From Linyphia triangularis (Eukaryota; Arthropoda; Arachnida; Araneae; Linyphiidae), in NCBI GenBank assembly GCA_963978545.1, contig OZ021732.1, positions 45,332,059 through 45,396,058 of the forward strand: a stretch of 64,000 nt of DNA, in the 5' to 3' direction. The translations under genes and the position numbers were made by a program. Below are positions 1 through 11,895 of the stretch, one piece after another. Below the pieces are notes generated by a model, which was given only the letters and a program-made list of their open reading frames with translations, made no database searches and was not told where the DNA came from. The number at the start of each line of letters is the position of its first letter. Position 1 is the first letter of the stretch.

Positions 1-841
1 CATTCATTTTACAATACCGTAATTGACAAAGGAACAATCTGCCAGATCACATCATGAATTGTACTGGAAAAATAGTTTAAAACAAAGATAAATCTGCATT
101 GGATTTATTAAGAGTAGTTAAATTGGGCAACCAAGATTGGCATGGAGCTTGTAGTTGGTTGTCATATTTGTATTTTTGAAATCTGTTAATCATATTAGGC
201 TAACCACCTGACGATTCTGTGATTAGTGTTATAGATTTGAATGCTGTGGTGGTTTGGATGTTCATATTGTAGTTTAAATATGACTTTGAGCTAACTTTAT
301 GCTTTATCGACATATTTTTTATTGTAGAGAGGGGGGGGGGGTATCGTGCAAATCAATAGTTAAGCAAATAATAATGAAGATCAAATTATGTACTTACCGT
401 AGGTTGAGACATAACAATGCATATATGACTTGTATTCTCTAGATTAAGTATTTAATTTTAATAATGAAGCCTCTCTCTTTGCACAACATAATTTTTATCA
501 ATTTATTATTTACGCACTTTATACTCTATTATACAGAGTAAACTGGGGAAACATTAAATAAGTTCAACAAAACAATTTGAAAATACTATCAGAAAAACTA
601 TATTTTCATAGTATTTTTTCATTTGCAAGTGTTCAATATGTCACACATGATGTCATTACAAGATTTTTTTTACCACCAGTGCAGTGGTTAAAATTCATCC
701 TAAGTGGATAATCCAAGGTTATGAATTTAATTCTTCTTTCTTGCTTTGAAGTGTAAACAGACTCATATAAGCGGAGAGAGGAGATTAGTATGCAATTTAA
801 ACTAATACATTTGTTTTAGATGTAATTGGGTCAGTGGCATA
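1..841. other. AT-rich intergenic sequence, no gene seen
   Basis: No coding signal is visible. There is a run of about ten G at 331-341. From about 204 the sequence resembles the old SINE-like repeat at 3516 (shared start CCACCTGAYGA, then a TGTG-TTAG A-box-like stretch), so it may be a strongly decayed relative. Confidence 0.5.
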
Positions 842-2423
842 CACTGGTGTGCAAAACTTAAGCAACAGGTGGGTTTTTTGCCATAACTCCATGAGAAATC
901 ATCTGAGAGACATAAAATTCAGAAATAAGGGAGAGTATTATGTACGTAAAGGATGACGAAAGTATCGGTGCTGAAAAAGGAATACAATGCATACAGTATG
1001 GAATCAAACAAAAACCAGCTTTATTTAAGTATCGTATCAGCGCATAGTATCGTAACTCATGATTGCCTATCCAAGAGGAAGAACAACAAGCAGATGTTCC
1101 TTAATATGGAATATGCCCTCCCCTCACTGCAATGGTTGTTTCGCACCGTCTCCGCATACTCAGAACCAGCTGGTGCAACATTTCTTGCGGTAGGAGTGCC
1201 CATTCCTCAATCAGAATCTGTTTGAGTTGTTGGGTGTTCTCCGGAGGATGTAAGCGTGCTGCAATGCATCTCCCCAAAGCATCCCACACATGTTCGATTC
1301 GATTTAGATCTGGGAAGTATGCTGGCCAATCCATTCGAGTGATATCTTCACTGTCCAGTAGCTCCTCAACAAGAAGAGTCCGATGTGGCCGTGCATTGTC
1401 ATCCATAAAAATGAAGTCTGGGCCAATGGCACCTCGGAACAGACGCACATGCGGAAGGAGTACCTCCTCACAATAGCGATCCCCGGTTTCAGACCCTCTG
1501 ACAAAAACGTGGATCTCAGTTCGCCCGTTCAGTATAATGCCTCCTCAGACAAGAACTCCAGGACCACCGTTACGGTGTCTTTCCTTGATGCTACTGGGAT
1601 AAAACCGGGTCCCGACCTCTCCAAATCAAAACGCATTGAGAATCGCTTCCGGTACTGAACCGACTCTCATCCGTAAAGAGGACACGACTCCATTGATCAA
1701 TTGTCCAGTTTTTGTGCTCTCTGCACCACTGTAAACGGTGGCGTCGATGGCCAACTTTCAACGGGAGGCAGCGTTAAGAACGGCGGGCAAATAGGCCCTC
1801 TTTGTGAAGGCGTCTGGCCACAGTAAACACACTTGTCAGGCGACTTGCACAGGGCGACACTTGTCACCCTGTTGTTGTACAGAGTTGCTGAGCAATGGCG
1901 CTTGCTGACTGCTGTCGGCCTCTTTTCGCCTGCAGGACGATATATCGGTCATCCCCTGCAGTTGTTGTCCTCAGGCAGCCACCGCCAACCTTTTTTAACA
2001 GCTGTACCTGTGGTTTGGAACGCTTTCCAAGTGCGCGAAACAACACTTTTGTTGATTCCGAACTCTGCAGCTACACTGGTGACAATACGCCCCTCCTCCA
2101 GCTTTGAGATCATTCTCCCACGTGTGAAGTCGTCCAGGTGATTTCTTCTAGCCATATTTCATGAACTGACTCACTGGCACTTGCAGCGAATATGTTGAAT
2201 TGCGTCTCCGCCCTTCCTTTTATTCTACTGTTGAGCTGCGCGCGCCGACATCACGCGTTTTGCATACGCTCACGTCGCCTCTGACGTTTTGTTCCTGATA
2301 TTTGCATACGCCTGACGTTTCTACTGACTTACGTGTTCATTGTACTGATCTCCGGACTTCCTTTGCAATTTCATGGCTATCTGCTAAATTTTTACATTGT
2401 TGCTTAACTTTTGCACACCAGTG
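842..2423 (-). mobile_element. Tc1-type DNA transposon, inactive
   Basis: The ends are 25-bp inverted repeats (842-866 and 2399-2423, one mismatch), starting CACTGGTGTGCAAAAC. A TA dinucleotide flanks each end (840-841 and 2424-2425), the target duplication of the Tc1/mariner superfamily. The length of 1582 bp fits a complete Tc1 element. The enclosed transposase frame runs on the minus strand and is broken, so the element is dead, but the near-perfect ends suggest moderate age only. Confidence 0.93.
1101..2155 (-). pseudogene. Tc1-type transposase, frameshifted
   Basis: The protein starts at 2155 with a helix-turn-helix region (MARRNHLDDFTRGRMI...) and would bind the element's own inverted repeats. 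The frame is lost near 1990 and continues in another frame (KKVGGGCLRTTTAGDDR...). The C-terminal catalytic part is open from 1448 to 1101. It holds the second catalytic Asp in MDDNARPH and, exactly 34 residues later, the Glu in LNRIEHVWDALG, the DD34E spacing of Tc1. It ends in GGHIPY, as many Tc1 proteins do. The fragments lie in different frames, so no full-length protein can be made. The first catalytic Asp was not located. Confidence 0.9.
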
Positions 2424-3515
2424 TATAATATAATTCAGTTTTCTTTTTACTTTATCTTATCAGAAATATTGTTCTTGTGCAATTAGAAACTTTGGCTTTG
2501 TTTTTAGTATCAAATATTTTACTAACAAAACATATAGCCTAGTTCTTACGGCTCATTTAAATGATTTAGTTCTGAAAATCATCTCTTTGTGAACTATGTG
2601 AAATTTAAATGGGAAAGACACGATCAAGTGTAAGGAGCTGCACATGCAAAGTGCTTGGGTACAGACAAATATCTTAGCTACCATAAAATTTTTACAATTG
2701 GGAGCCAGCATTCGATGTCTAAACTATTCTTTAGTTTAGTCCATAATTGAAAAACAACAAGCCTCATAATGGAACAATTAACGAGAACTAGCCCTGCCAA
2801 TAAAATGTGGTTTCACATTAAATTCCATTGATGCAGAAGGAAACAATTTAACAAAGTCTTAATTTTGTTTTGTTACTGCAATGCTTGCTCAAATATTTGA
2901 TGTATTTTGTATGCAGAAGTAGTTTAATATTTCTTGTGAGTGTGCATGCATTTATAATATTTCAGTTCAATTTTACTTAAAAATCGTTTTTTAGTATTTT
3001 TTAATAATATTTTTTTCTGATTTATTGAGAGTTCTACTGTTAATAACTATGTTTTTCTCTTCACTATAATTTTATAGTGTATTTTGATCTGCAATAAAAA
3101 GCATGTTGCTATTTTTATTATTAATATTAGACTATTTGAATTCTCTATTTGAAGAGATTTTTGTATTTAATCTAATTTGTATTTGAAATGTTTTTTATTG
3201 TTATTATTTCCCTAATCTCATCTTTCTATGCAATTTTTTTCAGCATTTTGTTCCATTGAAGATAACTCAGAATATCAATTAATAATGTAAATATAATTTG
3301 ACAAAAATATTTTAATGATTTTCTGTGTAAAAAAAAACCTTCCACATTCAGAATTTGTTTAGTTGTATAGTGATTGATTTATTTTAAATAAAATCTGTTT
3401 ATAATGATTATTTTATATGTATTTCTGTGTTCTTGTTTTTAGTGTTTTGTATTTCACTGTAAAAATATGAAATTTATTCAAGTTTTCACTTCTTTATTAT
3501 GTCCTACCTAAAATT
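2424..3515. other. AT-rich sequence, nothing recognised
   Basis: No open frame of note, no inverted ends and no tandem array were seen. Confidence 0.5.
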
Positions 3516-3695
3516 CCACCTGATGACTGTGTGGTTAGAGCTCTAGCTTCGCATGCCAAAAGTGTTGAGTTAAATCCTGTGTTAGGCATTGATGTTTGTT
3601 GTGGTTTGGAATCAAAGTTAAGCTGTAGGGCCCGGCCTGATTAAATATTATTGTGCATAAGTATAGATCATTGAAGTGCGCAAACCAACCAACGT
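3516..3695 (+). repeat. old tRNA-derived SINE-like repeat
   Basis: The segment has an A-box-like stretch (GTGTGGTTAGAGCTC) and a decayed B-box-like stretch (TTGAGTTAAATCCTGTG) at tRNA-like spacing. It ends in CAAACCAACCAACG, similar to the CAACCAACCAA tail of the young SINEs at 40142 and 48881. Its middle differs from those copies, so it is either a sister family or very old. Confidence 0.45.
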
Positions 3696-3898
3696 ACCTA
3701 AAATTAAATTGATGAATAACACACTAAACTTTTGGAGAATTTAAAATGGAGTTTGAGACTCAGCTAAACAATAAATATCTAAAATATAAAATTTTACCAG
3801 AATTTTATTTTTGGAGTATTTTCTCTGACATTGTATTACAAGGAGTAAAAGTGGAAGTAAATGGCAAAAAAATTATGTGGCCCTTACAAATAATAATA

Positions 3899-3900
<2 letters not shown>

Positions 3901-3931
<31 letters not shown>
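3901..3931 (+). repeat. poly(A) tract
   Basis: About 31 consecutive A. It follows a TAATAATAAT stretch and could be a decayed retroelement tail, but no element body is recognised upstream. Confidence 0.8.
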
Positions 3932-3932
<1 letters not shown>

Positions 3933-4566
3933 ATTAATTAATTTTTGTAATTACCACTTCTCCTTAATTCTAAAAATGTAAGTGGTTGAGCCCACATTTG
4001 AATACCTGGACTTGTTTCCATAGAAACTGTTTGGGTAGAAGAAATTTATGTTTCAGAACAGAGTTTTTGAACCAGCTCTAATTACTCATTTTTGACTCCA
4101 AATTACTTATTCTGCCACTAGGGGGGCTCACTCAATTTTTAAGTGTATAATTTAAAAACAATTTAATTTATGTTGTGATAAATTTGATTAAATTTAGATT
4201 TTTAATATTGTATGCATTATTGCAAAATTACATTAATTGAGAATTGTCAGGGAAGGTGTGTTTTCCTTATGTACATCCTGATACGTTAACACCATTTATT
4301 TTTAATTTAGTAAAAATAAATACATTTACATTGAGATAGATACATTTTAATACAACACTCCTCTTATGATAAAATGGGTCAGACACATGACAAGTTTTTT
4401 GAGAAATGCAAACTTTGAAGTGCAATTAAATACCTTTTGATTAATTAGGTAAGTACGCAGAACACTCAATGCATACCTGCCAACTTGTACGAATCATCCG
4501 TACAATGTACGGATTTTTACTATTTTGTACAGGTGTACGAACAGCTAAAAAAATCGTGCGCGTTGG

Positions 4567-5225
4567 CGAGGATGCATTGTTTTCTTTTCTGTTGCCGACT
4601 AGATTTGGCAAACCAAACAACTGCTTCGATTTTTCGTTCTTTACAGATTAATAAAGAAGCAGAAAACCGAAAGTGCTTTAGTTTTTTAATTCTACCTTCT
4701 TTTGGACTGGACTCCAAAACGTAAATAATAGTACTGGACTTGCGCGTAAATAATAGCACTAAACACGGCGCCGGGGATGCACTGTTTTCATTTGTTTTGC
4801 CAACGGGACCTGGCGAACCAAACAACTATTGCTTTGCCTCAGACTTAAGGGATTAACAAAGAATCTGAAAACCAAAAATGCTTTAGATTTTGGTTCTTCC
4901 TTCTGTTTGGACCGTACAATAATGTTGCGCGTATATAATAAAAGTACTTAAGCGCGGCTCAGGAAATTCATTGTTTTCATCTGTGTTGCCGACGGGATTT
5001 GGCGAACCAAGCAACTGTTTCGTTGTCTCGAACTTTAGAGATAATAAAGTAGAAAACTGAAAGTGCTTTAGTTTTTTTTTCTTCTTTCTTCTTTTGGACC
5101 GTACTCCAACGCTGCGCACTAAATCGCGCCGCCGCCGTTTTCAATTGTTTTGGCGGCACTCACCGAACGACTGTTTCGTTTTCTCGGACTTAAGAGATTA
5201 AAGCACTTTCGGTTTTCAGCTTCTT
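4567..5225 (+). repeat. four diverged tandem repeats, about 170-205 bp each
   Basis: Each unit has a core like ATTGTTTTCAT-TGTTGCCGACGGG-TTTGGCGAACCAA, then CTGTTTCG-TCTC, then a stretch like AAAGTGCTTTAGTTTT with TTTTGGACCGTAC. Cores begin near 4573, 4778, 4967 and 5138. Spacing shrinks from 205 to 189 to 171, consistent with separate indels after an old duplication. Short GC-rich patches (GCGCGTAAATAAT, GCGCGGCTC) sit between units. Confidence 0.8.
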
Positions 5226-5361
5226 TGTTAGTCTTAATTATTTATTTTAAAATATCCAAGTTAAACAATCCTGGTGTAAAATTCCAGAAAATATCAAGTT
5301 TTTTTGGAGTTTACTTCAAACCAAGCAGTTTACTTCTAATCATCAGAAATTCAAACAAAGA

Positions 5362-5475
5362 AACAAATTTTGCATTCTGCTCTATCTATGCATCTGATAT
5401 TAAGATTTCTCATTGAGGATTTACTGATGTCGAAGTTCATATCAATTCTAAAAAGCACAGTGACAACATCAAATG
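5362..5475 (+). pseudogene. zinc-finger fragment of a hAT-type transposon protein
   Basis: Translation of this stretch gives NFAFCSIYASDIKISH, a stop, then GFTDVEVHINSKKHSDN. The pattern C-x2-(C)-x5-6-I-x-H-(G)G-x2-D-x2-x-H-x4-5-H is the zinc finger that opens many hAT-like transposon proteins (typically FxCxxCxxDFxIxHGGxxDVxxHxxxxxH). The second Cys is now Tyr and a glycine codon region carries TGA, so the copy is dead. Only this domain is recognisable. Confidence 0.6.
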
Positions 5476-6654
5476 TAATAATACGAATTCGAAAGCCTGC
5501 ATAATTGATATTTGTGAGTGTGATTAAACACTTTGAATACCACCAACTCATTGTATGTTTCACTAGAGTTTTTGTGTCATAAAGCATGTTTTATTTAGGT
5601 GTAATGTAGACTAAATCTTAAACCTCATCAGAGATTTCATCGTAAAGTTTAAATTTGATTTATTTTTAAATCCAAGTTAGTTTTTTTATTTTATAATTTC
5701 CATTTTGTGCTAAAATGTAACAATTTGTTATATTTGAGAGCAATTTAATACTATGCAATTTTTTAATTTTTTTTTTTTTTTTTGCATTTGTAATAGAATT
5801 TCTATTATTTTTATATTACATTCATAAATATTGTCGCTATTTGACTTTCCATGAGTCATAGGAATGCAAATATTTGTTCCGTAAAAATTGTACTAATTTG
5901 AAAATGCCAATGTTGGCAGGTATGTCAATGGGCAATGTCCTCTTCACTCTGGACCTTTTTCTTCTAAACAAATTTTGCAAATTGTTGAAATGCGTTTTAT
6001 GATGAGCAGTTAATGGTATTTATTTCCCCATATATTATTTCATAAAACCAGTATCTGTATTCTTCTCTGTAACAAATATAGCATCTACCTTTATTAATTT
6101 ACAAGAATTTTTTTCAAATTTTAATCATCCAATTTACTGGTTTTCCTTATTCGATACAGAAATGTGAGACTTGAAAATGCTATTGAGGAAAATATTGAAT
6201 TTTTTTCACTATTGAGATTGTTCAATATCTTATTTCTAAATAATTTATCATAAAAAAAAACTTGTTTCACTTAAATATTTTTAACGCTATTTCAAATGAA
6301 TTGGAAATGAGTATATTTTAAATTCTTATTCATGCTATTCTTTAAGAAAAGAAAATATTTAAACTATTTTGTTATTTAATAGAATTTAACATAAACTGTC
6401 ATTTAAACCATGGATTTTAGCAAGATACTTTTAATATAAAAGTAAATTTCTTCTGAAAACTTCAAAGATTTTGTTTAAGAGGAAGCATTATCTTTTAATT
6501 AACTACATGCAATATTTTGTTAGTCTGTGCTGTGGTTCTAAAACACAATTATTTATAAGTACTACTTAAATACGATGTTTCAATTGTAATTATTTTCCCT
6601 TGCTATTAGTTGCTATTCTGGAAATGAGATTGCCATGCAATGCCAAAGTAACTA

Positions 6655-7170
6655 GGAGTGTGGAACATCTCACAACTTTCAATTATACTGTACACTGCAT
6701 TTAAATTTGGTGTAGTTTAATGTTTTCATATTTTCATTAATTAATAAAAATGGCAATTTTTTTTAATAATTTTGTTAAATGACCAGTTTGGCGATAATTT
6801 TTACATTGGCGGGGAAAAAAACGCCAAAATGGTAAATTAACAATATGTGTTTAAAAAATTATCACATTATCCTTTCGAATAAGTGAAACAGAGGAGGAAC
6901 AGTAGTTGAATAGCAATAATATTCAGAAAGAGAACTCTGTTAAAGACATTCGTCTTTTAACTTTTTACCCTTTATCTAATTGCAGAGTTGGGGATGCTTA
7001 GAACAGCTAAAAAAACATTATTACAGCGATTTTGATCAAATTCGTTAGAGCGAGTTGTCTTTTGGTAAATTGCTGAAAAACTTACATTTAATAGCAGTTA
7101 CCGCATGCGCAATTTTGACGAAAACCTTGTGCTTGAATTATCTTTCAAAGGCGCCAAAGAATGTGGCAGG
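6655..7170 (+). mobile_element. Tc1/mariner-related repeat, left-end fragment (family M, copy 1)
   Basis: It begins next to a TA (6653-6654) with GGAGTGTGGAACATC, followed by CACAACTTTCAATTATACTG. The same beginning occurs at 61421 and, in short form with both ends, at 47138-47387. The interior shares blocks with the copy at 61421: a GGGGATG-TTAGA block near 6990 and the GCATGCGCAATTTTGACGAAAACC block near 7105. No right end was found; the similarity fades after about 7130. Confidence 0.65.
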
Positions 7171-7667
7171 TGTGTATCGGAAAAGTATCAATTTTCTTTT
7201 GATCTGGCAACAATTTCATTTTATCAGCGTTAAACAGTCTATCTTGCTACTTCTAGTATATTATAGTAAGAAATCGGTGGATTAGACATACTCGAACCAA
7301 AGCGAGGAACCTGATTGCAATCATAAAAATTTCAAGTTGGGAGTGCCTCAATTTCAAACAAGTTAGATTTTCGTGACTGTCACTAAAACGTCGCATCTGC
7401 ACACGTTTATATTGCGTTGTATCGGGTTATGACTTTCTAGGGGCTCTTTCACATGTGTCCGAATCGCATACCTTTTCATACGGCGGACATTTTGCCAACA
7501 TATTTTAAGTCTTATTGTTATTTTCTCCCAATGAACGCTATATATGAATAGCGTTGTTTAAAAGTATTTAGATATTTTTCGAAATTTATTTTATAATACA
7601 CGTATAAAATGTTAAAGTATGGACGAGAATGTTACGCTTTCTATATCTCAATCTTAAAAAGAAATAC

Positions 7668-8129
7668 TGTTATGAATTTTTCCACTGAGGCAATGATGGC
7701 ACAGTTTTCACGGTTTAAAAGTATTTATTCTCTCTTCAGAAAACTCACAAAATTTATTCACAGGCAACAGTTTAATTACTCTCAAGCTTCAACACAAGCT
7801 TCAACAAAAATAACTTCGAATTCAGCGATTATACAAGCTCACTCCAATAGGTAAACAAAGCGATTAGCTTTCAACGAAGTCCGAAGTCAATCTGAAAACT
7901 TTCCCGTTCTCCAGTCTTTTATATACAAGCGCGTGAGACATTCGCGAAATTTCCAGCCAATTCATCGGAAAAGAAATATCTCGAAACTTCTCGATTGCTT
8001 TAGGTGTTGCCACCTTTTTCTAACTTGTATAATCGCTGTTAATAAATAAAATAAGATAAAAATAAATTACAATAGAATTTTAAAATAATACGTCACTATT
8101 TACACTATATACAGACAATTTGTGCAACA
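7668..8129 (-). repeat. 3' LTR of Ty3-type copy 1
   Basis: In element orientation it starts TGTTGCACAAATTG and ends with CATAACA, giving TGTT...AACA termini. It matches 22246-22708 except for about three substitutions and one indel. A purine-rich stretch (complement of TTTCCCCCTTCTT) adjoins it at 8130 and would be the polypurine tract. Confidence 0.92.
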
Positions 8130-8181
8130 TTTCCCCCTTCTTAAAGACTACACGTCCCGGGCAGTGAAGTCCTTAAGCCAT

Positions 8182-8758
8182 TCAATGACTTCTACCATAA
8201 TATGGGGCTAGCCTATTGTAGTGTACAACTCTAGGTTTACAGGAAGGTGTCCGTTGAATTCTCACCACGACGTCGTTGATCTTCTTAAGGACCCCATACT
8301 GCCCTTCCCAGTTCGTCTGGAGCTTAGGGGAGAGTCCTTTCCGACGTTTAGGGTTCCCTAACCACACCTTGTCACCTTCCTGGAATGAACGGTCCATGGC
8401 CTTGGCATTGTACCGGATTTCATGCGCTCCGTCATGATGTTGTTTCTCTCTTTGGCGAACCGATGTACGGCTTCCAAACGTGCCTGCAGATCATCTAGAT
8501 ACTGGACAGGCGAGGAAGAAGTGTCCTGTGGTTGTCCAAAGAGGAGGTTGCTGGGGAGCCTAAGGTCTCTTCCAAACTTCGTTAGAGATGGAGAAAATCC
8601 GGTGGTCTCGTGAGTTGCACTCCCGTATGCCAACAGAAGCGGTGAAAGTTTCTGATCCCCATCTTGCTGGTTATATGATTTTGAGATTGCGTCCGAATCA
8701 TCCGCGGGTGCAGCTGATAGATCCCGGGACCTCCGTTCGATGCTTGTAACAGGAGTAC
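8182..8758 (-). pseudogene. C-terminal integrase part of Ty3-type copy 1
   Basis: The frame matches the end of the copy-2 protein: LSPLLLAYGSATHETTGFSP, a FGRDLRLP motif, then a segment with GDKVWLGNPKRRKGLSP and an ending RLAPYYGRSH. This is the region after the catalytic core of Ty3-type integrases. One base is missing in copy 1 near 8420 (GGATTTCATG against GGATCTTCATG in copy 2), which shifts the frame. The upstream part of the same gene lies beyond the 11.3-kb insertion, at 20098-22213. Confidence 0.88.
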
Positions 8759-8769
8759 CCCAGATAGCA

Positions 8770-9340
8770 TGCAAGGTTATGAAAACCTTGTCATATACTT
8801 GTCATTGACTTTCAGTGATAAGGTTACAGGGCAACCCAACGGCAAGCTTATGAAAACCTTGCCATATACTTGTCAGCGACAACGTTGACGGTAACCTAAC
8901 ATTGCAAGCTTACGAAAACCTTTTCATATACTTGTCATTAGACTTGCGGTGAAAAGGTTGCAGTGCAACCGAACGACAAGCTTTTGTAAAGGTTTACGCG
9001 ACAACGTTGACAGTTACTTAACATCGCAAGCTTACGAAAACCTAGCCATATATACTTATCATTAGACTTGCGGTGAAAAGGTTGCAGTGCAACCGAACGA
9101 CAAGCTTTTGTAAAGGTTTACGCGACAACGTTGACACTAACCTAACATCGCAAGCTTACGAAAATCTTGTCTTATACTTGTCATTAGACTTGCTGTAAAA
9201 AGGTTGGAGGGCAACCTAAAAATAAGGTTTTGAAAAGGATAGCAGCGAAACGTTGACACTGACACTAACCTAATATCGCAAGGTTGTAAACACGTTTTCG
9301 CTTCAACCGTGTGTCAAGCTTTCTTCAACTAACCTGGCAA
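8770..9340 (+). repeat. left subterminal repeat array of the 11.3-kb element
   Basis: About four to five units of roughly 130 bp, each containing a GCAAGCTTACGAAAACCTT-type start, CATATACTTGTCATTAGACT, GGTGAAAAGGTTGCAGTGCA, CGACAAGCTTTTGTAAAGG and ACGCGACAACGTTGACA. The units near 8910-9030 and 9030-9160 are nearly identical. AAGCTT and AACCTT/AAGGTT recur in both orientations. Confidence 0.85.
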
Positions 9341-10435
9341 CGCTGGTGGTAAATTATTCCAAGTTTTTGCTCGGATTATCTTTTTCTCTTGCTTTTGTTG
9401 TAGGTGTTCGTAAAATACATTTCTTCACCGGAAAGTCTCCAGGCAAAGTAACATTTTTTTTTCTGCTTTATTAAATATCTGCTGCACACTTTTTATTTTA
9501 TTTTCTAAGTTAATTTATGTAGGAATCGTATTATATTCGCAAGCATGGTCCGGTGTTTGCAGCCGGTATGAGGAATTTCTTTTCATTGTAAATTTCATTT
9601 AGTAATTGATTAAATCGTCAATGAATCGCTTGCTTTCTGTTCTATTGAATTGATGTATATGCTGTTTTATTTTTTCGCAAGTTAATTTATACACGAATCG
9701 TGTATTTGTATTTCGGAAGATATTATAATCGACTTCATTGAAATTTTAAAGAAGCGCTTATTTGATCGTTTTAATATTATCGACACATGTGATTTTCCGC
9801 GAATTTCGTTAATTATTCATCTGCTGAAAAACTCGTTATTCGCCAAAATTTTGAAAATGGATAAGTTTAATCGTTTAAAAAGTCCGCTGCCGTTCCTCAT
9901 TCCCTAAAATGTTTGTTTTGTCAACTGACGTGTCAAGGCCATTCGATCCGTCTTTTTTAATACGCTTTTATTAGCTTCAGACGTATGTTAGTATGTAACG
10001 GAATCTTTGAACATGATTTTGACCCCCTTCAAAACGTCGGATTAACTCGAAATTTGGCATACTTATTAAGGACCGATGACAATTCAATAATTGAACAAGT
10101 TTGTCACTTTATCACAAGGATTAGCTCGTGTTGCCCTTGCGCCGTTAAATTCCAACCAACCTTCTCCGGAATCAAACCCCGGTGTGCCGTTTGAATTATT
10201 TGTCGTTTGAACAACGTTTATACAAAGCGTGTTTTTTTTAGTCGCATTATCCTTACCCGAATCTTCAGGATATGTGATTTTTCATATTCAGAGACACGGT
10301 AGTGTTTTGTGCCAAGTAATACGGTGTGTACTAAGGCATACACATGACTTAAATTTGAGACAAGCATGTGACTATTGGCAGAAACAACTGGAGATTTTTG
10401 TACACTAACTAAACAAAAATTATAGTTTACAGAAA
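9341..10435. other. interior of the 11.3-kb element, nothing recognised
   Basis: AT-rich, with no frame above about 70 codons and no homology recognised. GC rises slightly near 10000-10190, but the short frame there has no known features. Confidence 0.45.
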
Positions 10436-10800
10436 AAATAATTAATAGTTTAAAAACTAAAAAAACACGCTTTAATAGAAAAGTGAACTAAAAAGGAGAA
10501 AATAATTTTAAATAAGTTTGAAGTAAGAATAGAGTGATTAACAAAAAATATTTATTTTATCGTAAAAAAGCGTGGGGTGTTTTTTAAGATATTTTCATAA
10601 TGGCTCTACTTTTACCAATATTTGTCAATAAATATTTTCAACAATTGACATCAAGCACCCCACGCTTTTTTACGATAAAATAAATATTTCTTGTTAATCA
10701 CTCTATTCTTATTTCAAACTTATTTAAAATTATTTTCTCCTTTTTAGTTCACTTTTCTATTAAAGCGTATTTTTTAGTTTTTTAAACTATTAATTATTTA
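10436..10800. repeat. large inverted repeat (hairpin), 145-bp arms
   Basis: The arm at 10436-10579 is the near-perfect complement of 10656-10799; only a few positions differ (for example ACACGC against ATACGC near the outer part). The loop is about 76 bp (10580-10655). The inner ends are GCGTGGGGTG and CACCCCACGC. Transcribed from either side it would fold into a long double-stranded RNA. It could be a foldback element or a tail-to-tail duplication. Confidence 0.9.
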
Positions 10801-11069
10801 TGATTTGTATCGTGGTTTGCCTTTGTCACTGGTCTTGCAAAAGGGGAAAATAAGTGACGCTGATTGCGCTGTGTCTTTTTAAATGAATGCAATTAGGTTT
10901 TGTTCTGGTTCGTAAGAAACTGAAATTTTGTATTCAGAGAATAAAATGTTTAGTTGAATTCGTCAGAATATGCGTATTTTCCGGATGTGATTGAAAATTT
11001 GCAAATTAAATCGTAGGTTTAAGTGAATTATGGATGTGGAACTGATAATGTAATATAGAACATTTGGCA

Positions 11070-11240
11070 ATTTTTTTCATTTGGCGTTAAGCAAATTCGA
11101 CAAAATTAAAAGCACAGTGATTGAAATAAAATTAAAATATACTTTAATTTAAATTACTATTTAGAACTTAAAATAAAATCCATTGCCAGAGGGGGTAAAT
11201 GCCAAATAAAATCGTACATTAGAAATGTCCTATACTACAT
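11070..11240 (+). repeat. dispersed repeat, also found at 26573-27010
   Basis: It shares with 26573-27010 the order ATTTGGCG, an A-rich stretch with AAAATATAAATAT-like blocks, AAATGCCA and TATACTACATCTGTAC. The second copy is split by a MITE. Family unknown; similarity is patchy. Confidence 0.4.
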
Positions 11241-11496
11241 CTGTACCATGGATGTTATAGAATGAAACGTATTCGTCATATACATCCTCCAATCTTTTAT
11301 GATCCAGTATTTGAAACCAATGTAAAGAATAAAATTTCTTGGATTGACTAGTGCATTGATATAAGATTTGATATGCATATATATTAAAATACTTCAACAA
11401 TTTCCAAATTAAAAAAAAATTGCCTCTTTGCAACTAAGAACTCATTTCATTTTGAAATTGATCATTAATAGCTTTTGTTTTCATGTGTATCACATG

Positions 11497-11895
11497 CAGG
11501 GTTCCCACGGTCATTGAAAGTCATTAAAAGTGCTTAATATTTTTTAACCTGTTTTCAAGGCCTTGAAAATACTTAAAGGTGCTTAAAAGTCATTGAAAAT
11601 GCTTAGAGGTCCTTAAAAGTCCTTAATTTTTGTGTATGTTTTGTGTAATTTTACAAAAATGCAATTCAGACTTGCTATCCCCGCGTGTCTGCCGCTTATC
11701 TGCACTGCATCAGAATTTTCTGACGTATTTGTATTACGCATGCGCCAACTTGTAACTGTTTAGGTAGAATATACTTTATAAAAAATTTATATATAGTCAT
11801 GATGCCTGAAAACAAGTTTTTAAAGGTCCTTAAAAACATTAATTAGGTCCTTAAAAGTCATTGATTTTCATTATGTGTCTTCAGTGGGATCCATG
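11497..11895 (+). mobile_element. hAT-type MITE (CAGGGTTCCCAC family), copy 1
   Basis: It starts CAGGGTTCCCACGGTC and ends in a decayed complement, GTGGGATCCATG. CAGGGTTCCCAC is a common hAT-type terminus. The interior repeats CTTAAAAGTCATTGA-like motifs near both ends. The second copy at 38616-38976 is in the other orientation. No matching target duplication is visible at this copy. Confidence 0.75.

Larger units (their letters stand above)
4472..5924 (+). mobile_element. hAT-like DNA transposon remnant
   Basis: The ends are perfect 13-bp inverted repeats, CATACCTGCCAAC at 4472-4484 and its complement at 5912-5924. The direct repeat TCAATG abuts both ends (4466-4471 and 5925-5930). That is 6 bp, not the 8 bp usual for hAT, so the superfamily call rests mainly on the zinc-finger remnant inside (5362-5475). 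The interior also holds a tandem array. No transposase catalytic region is visible, so this is a non-autonomous or decayed copy. Confidence 0.62.

Noticed and set aside
3746..3937. 63-codon frame ending in poly-lysine
   Set aside because: The lysines are the poly(A) tract; nothing else supports coding.
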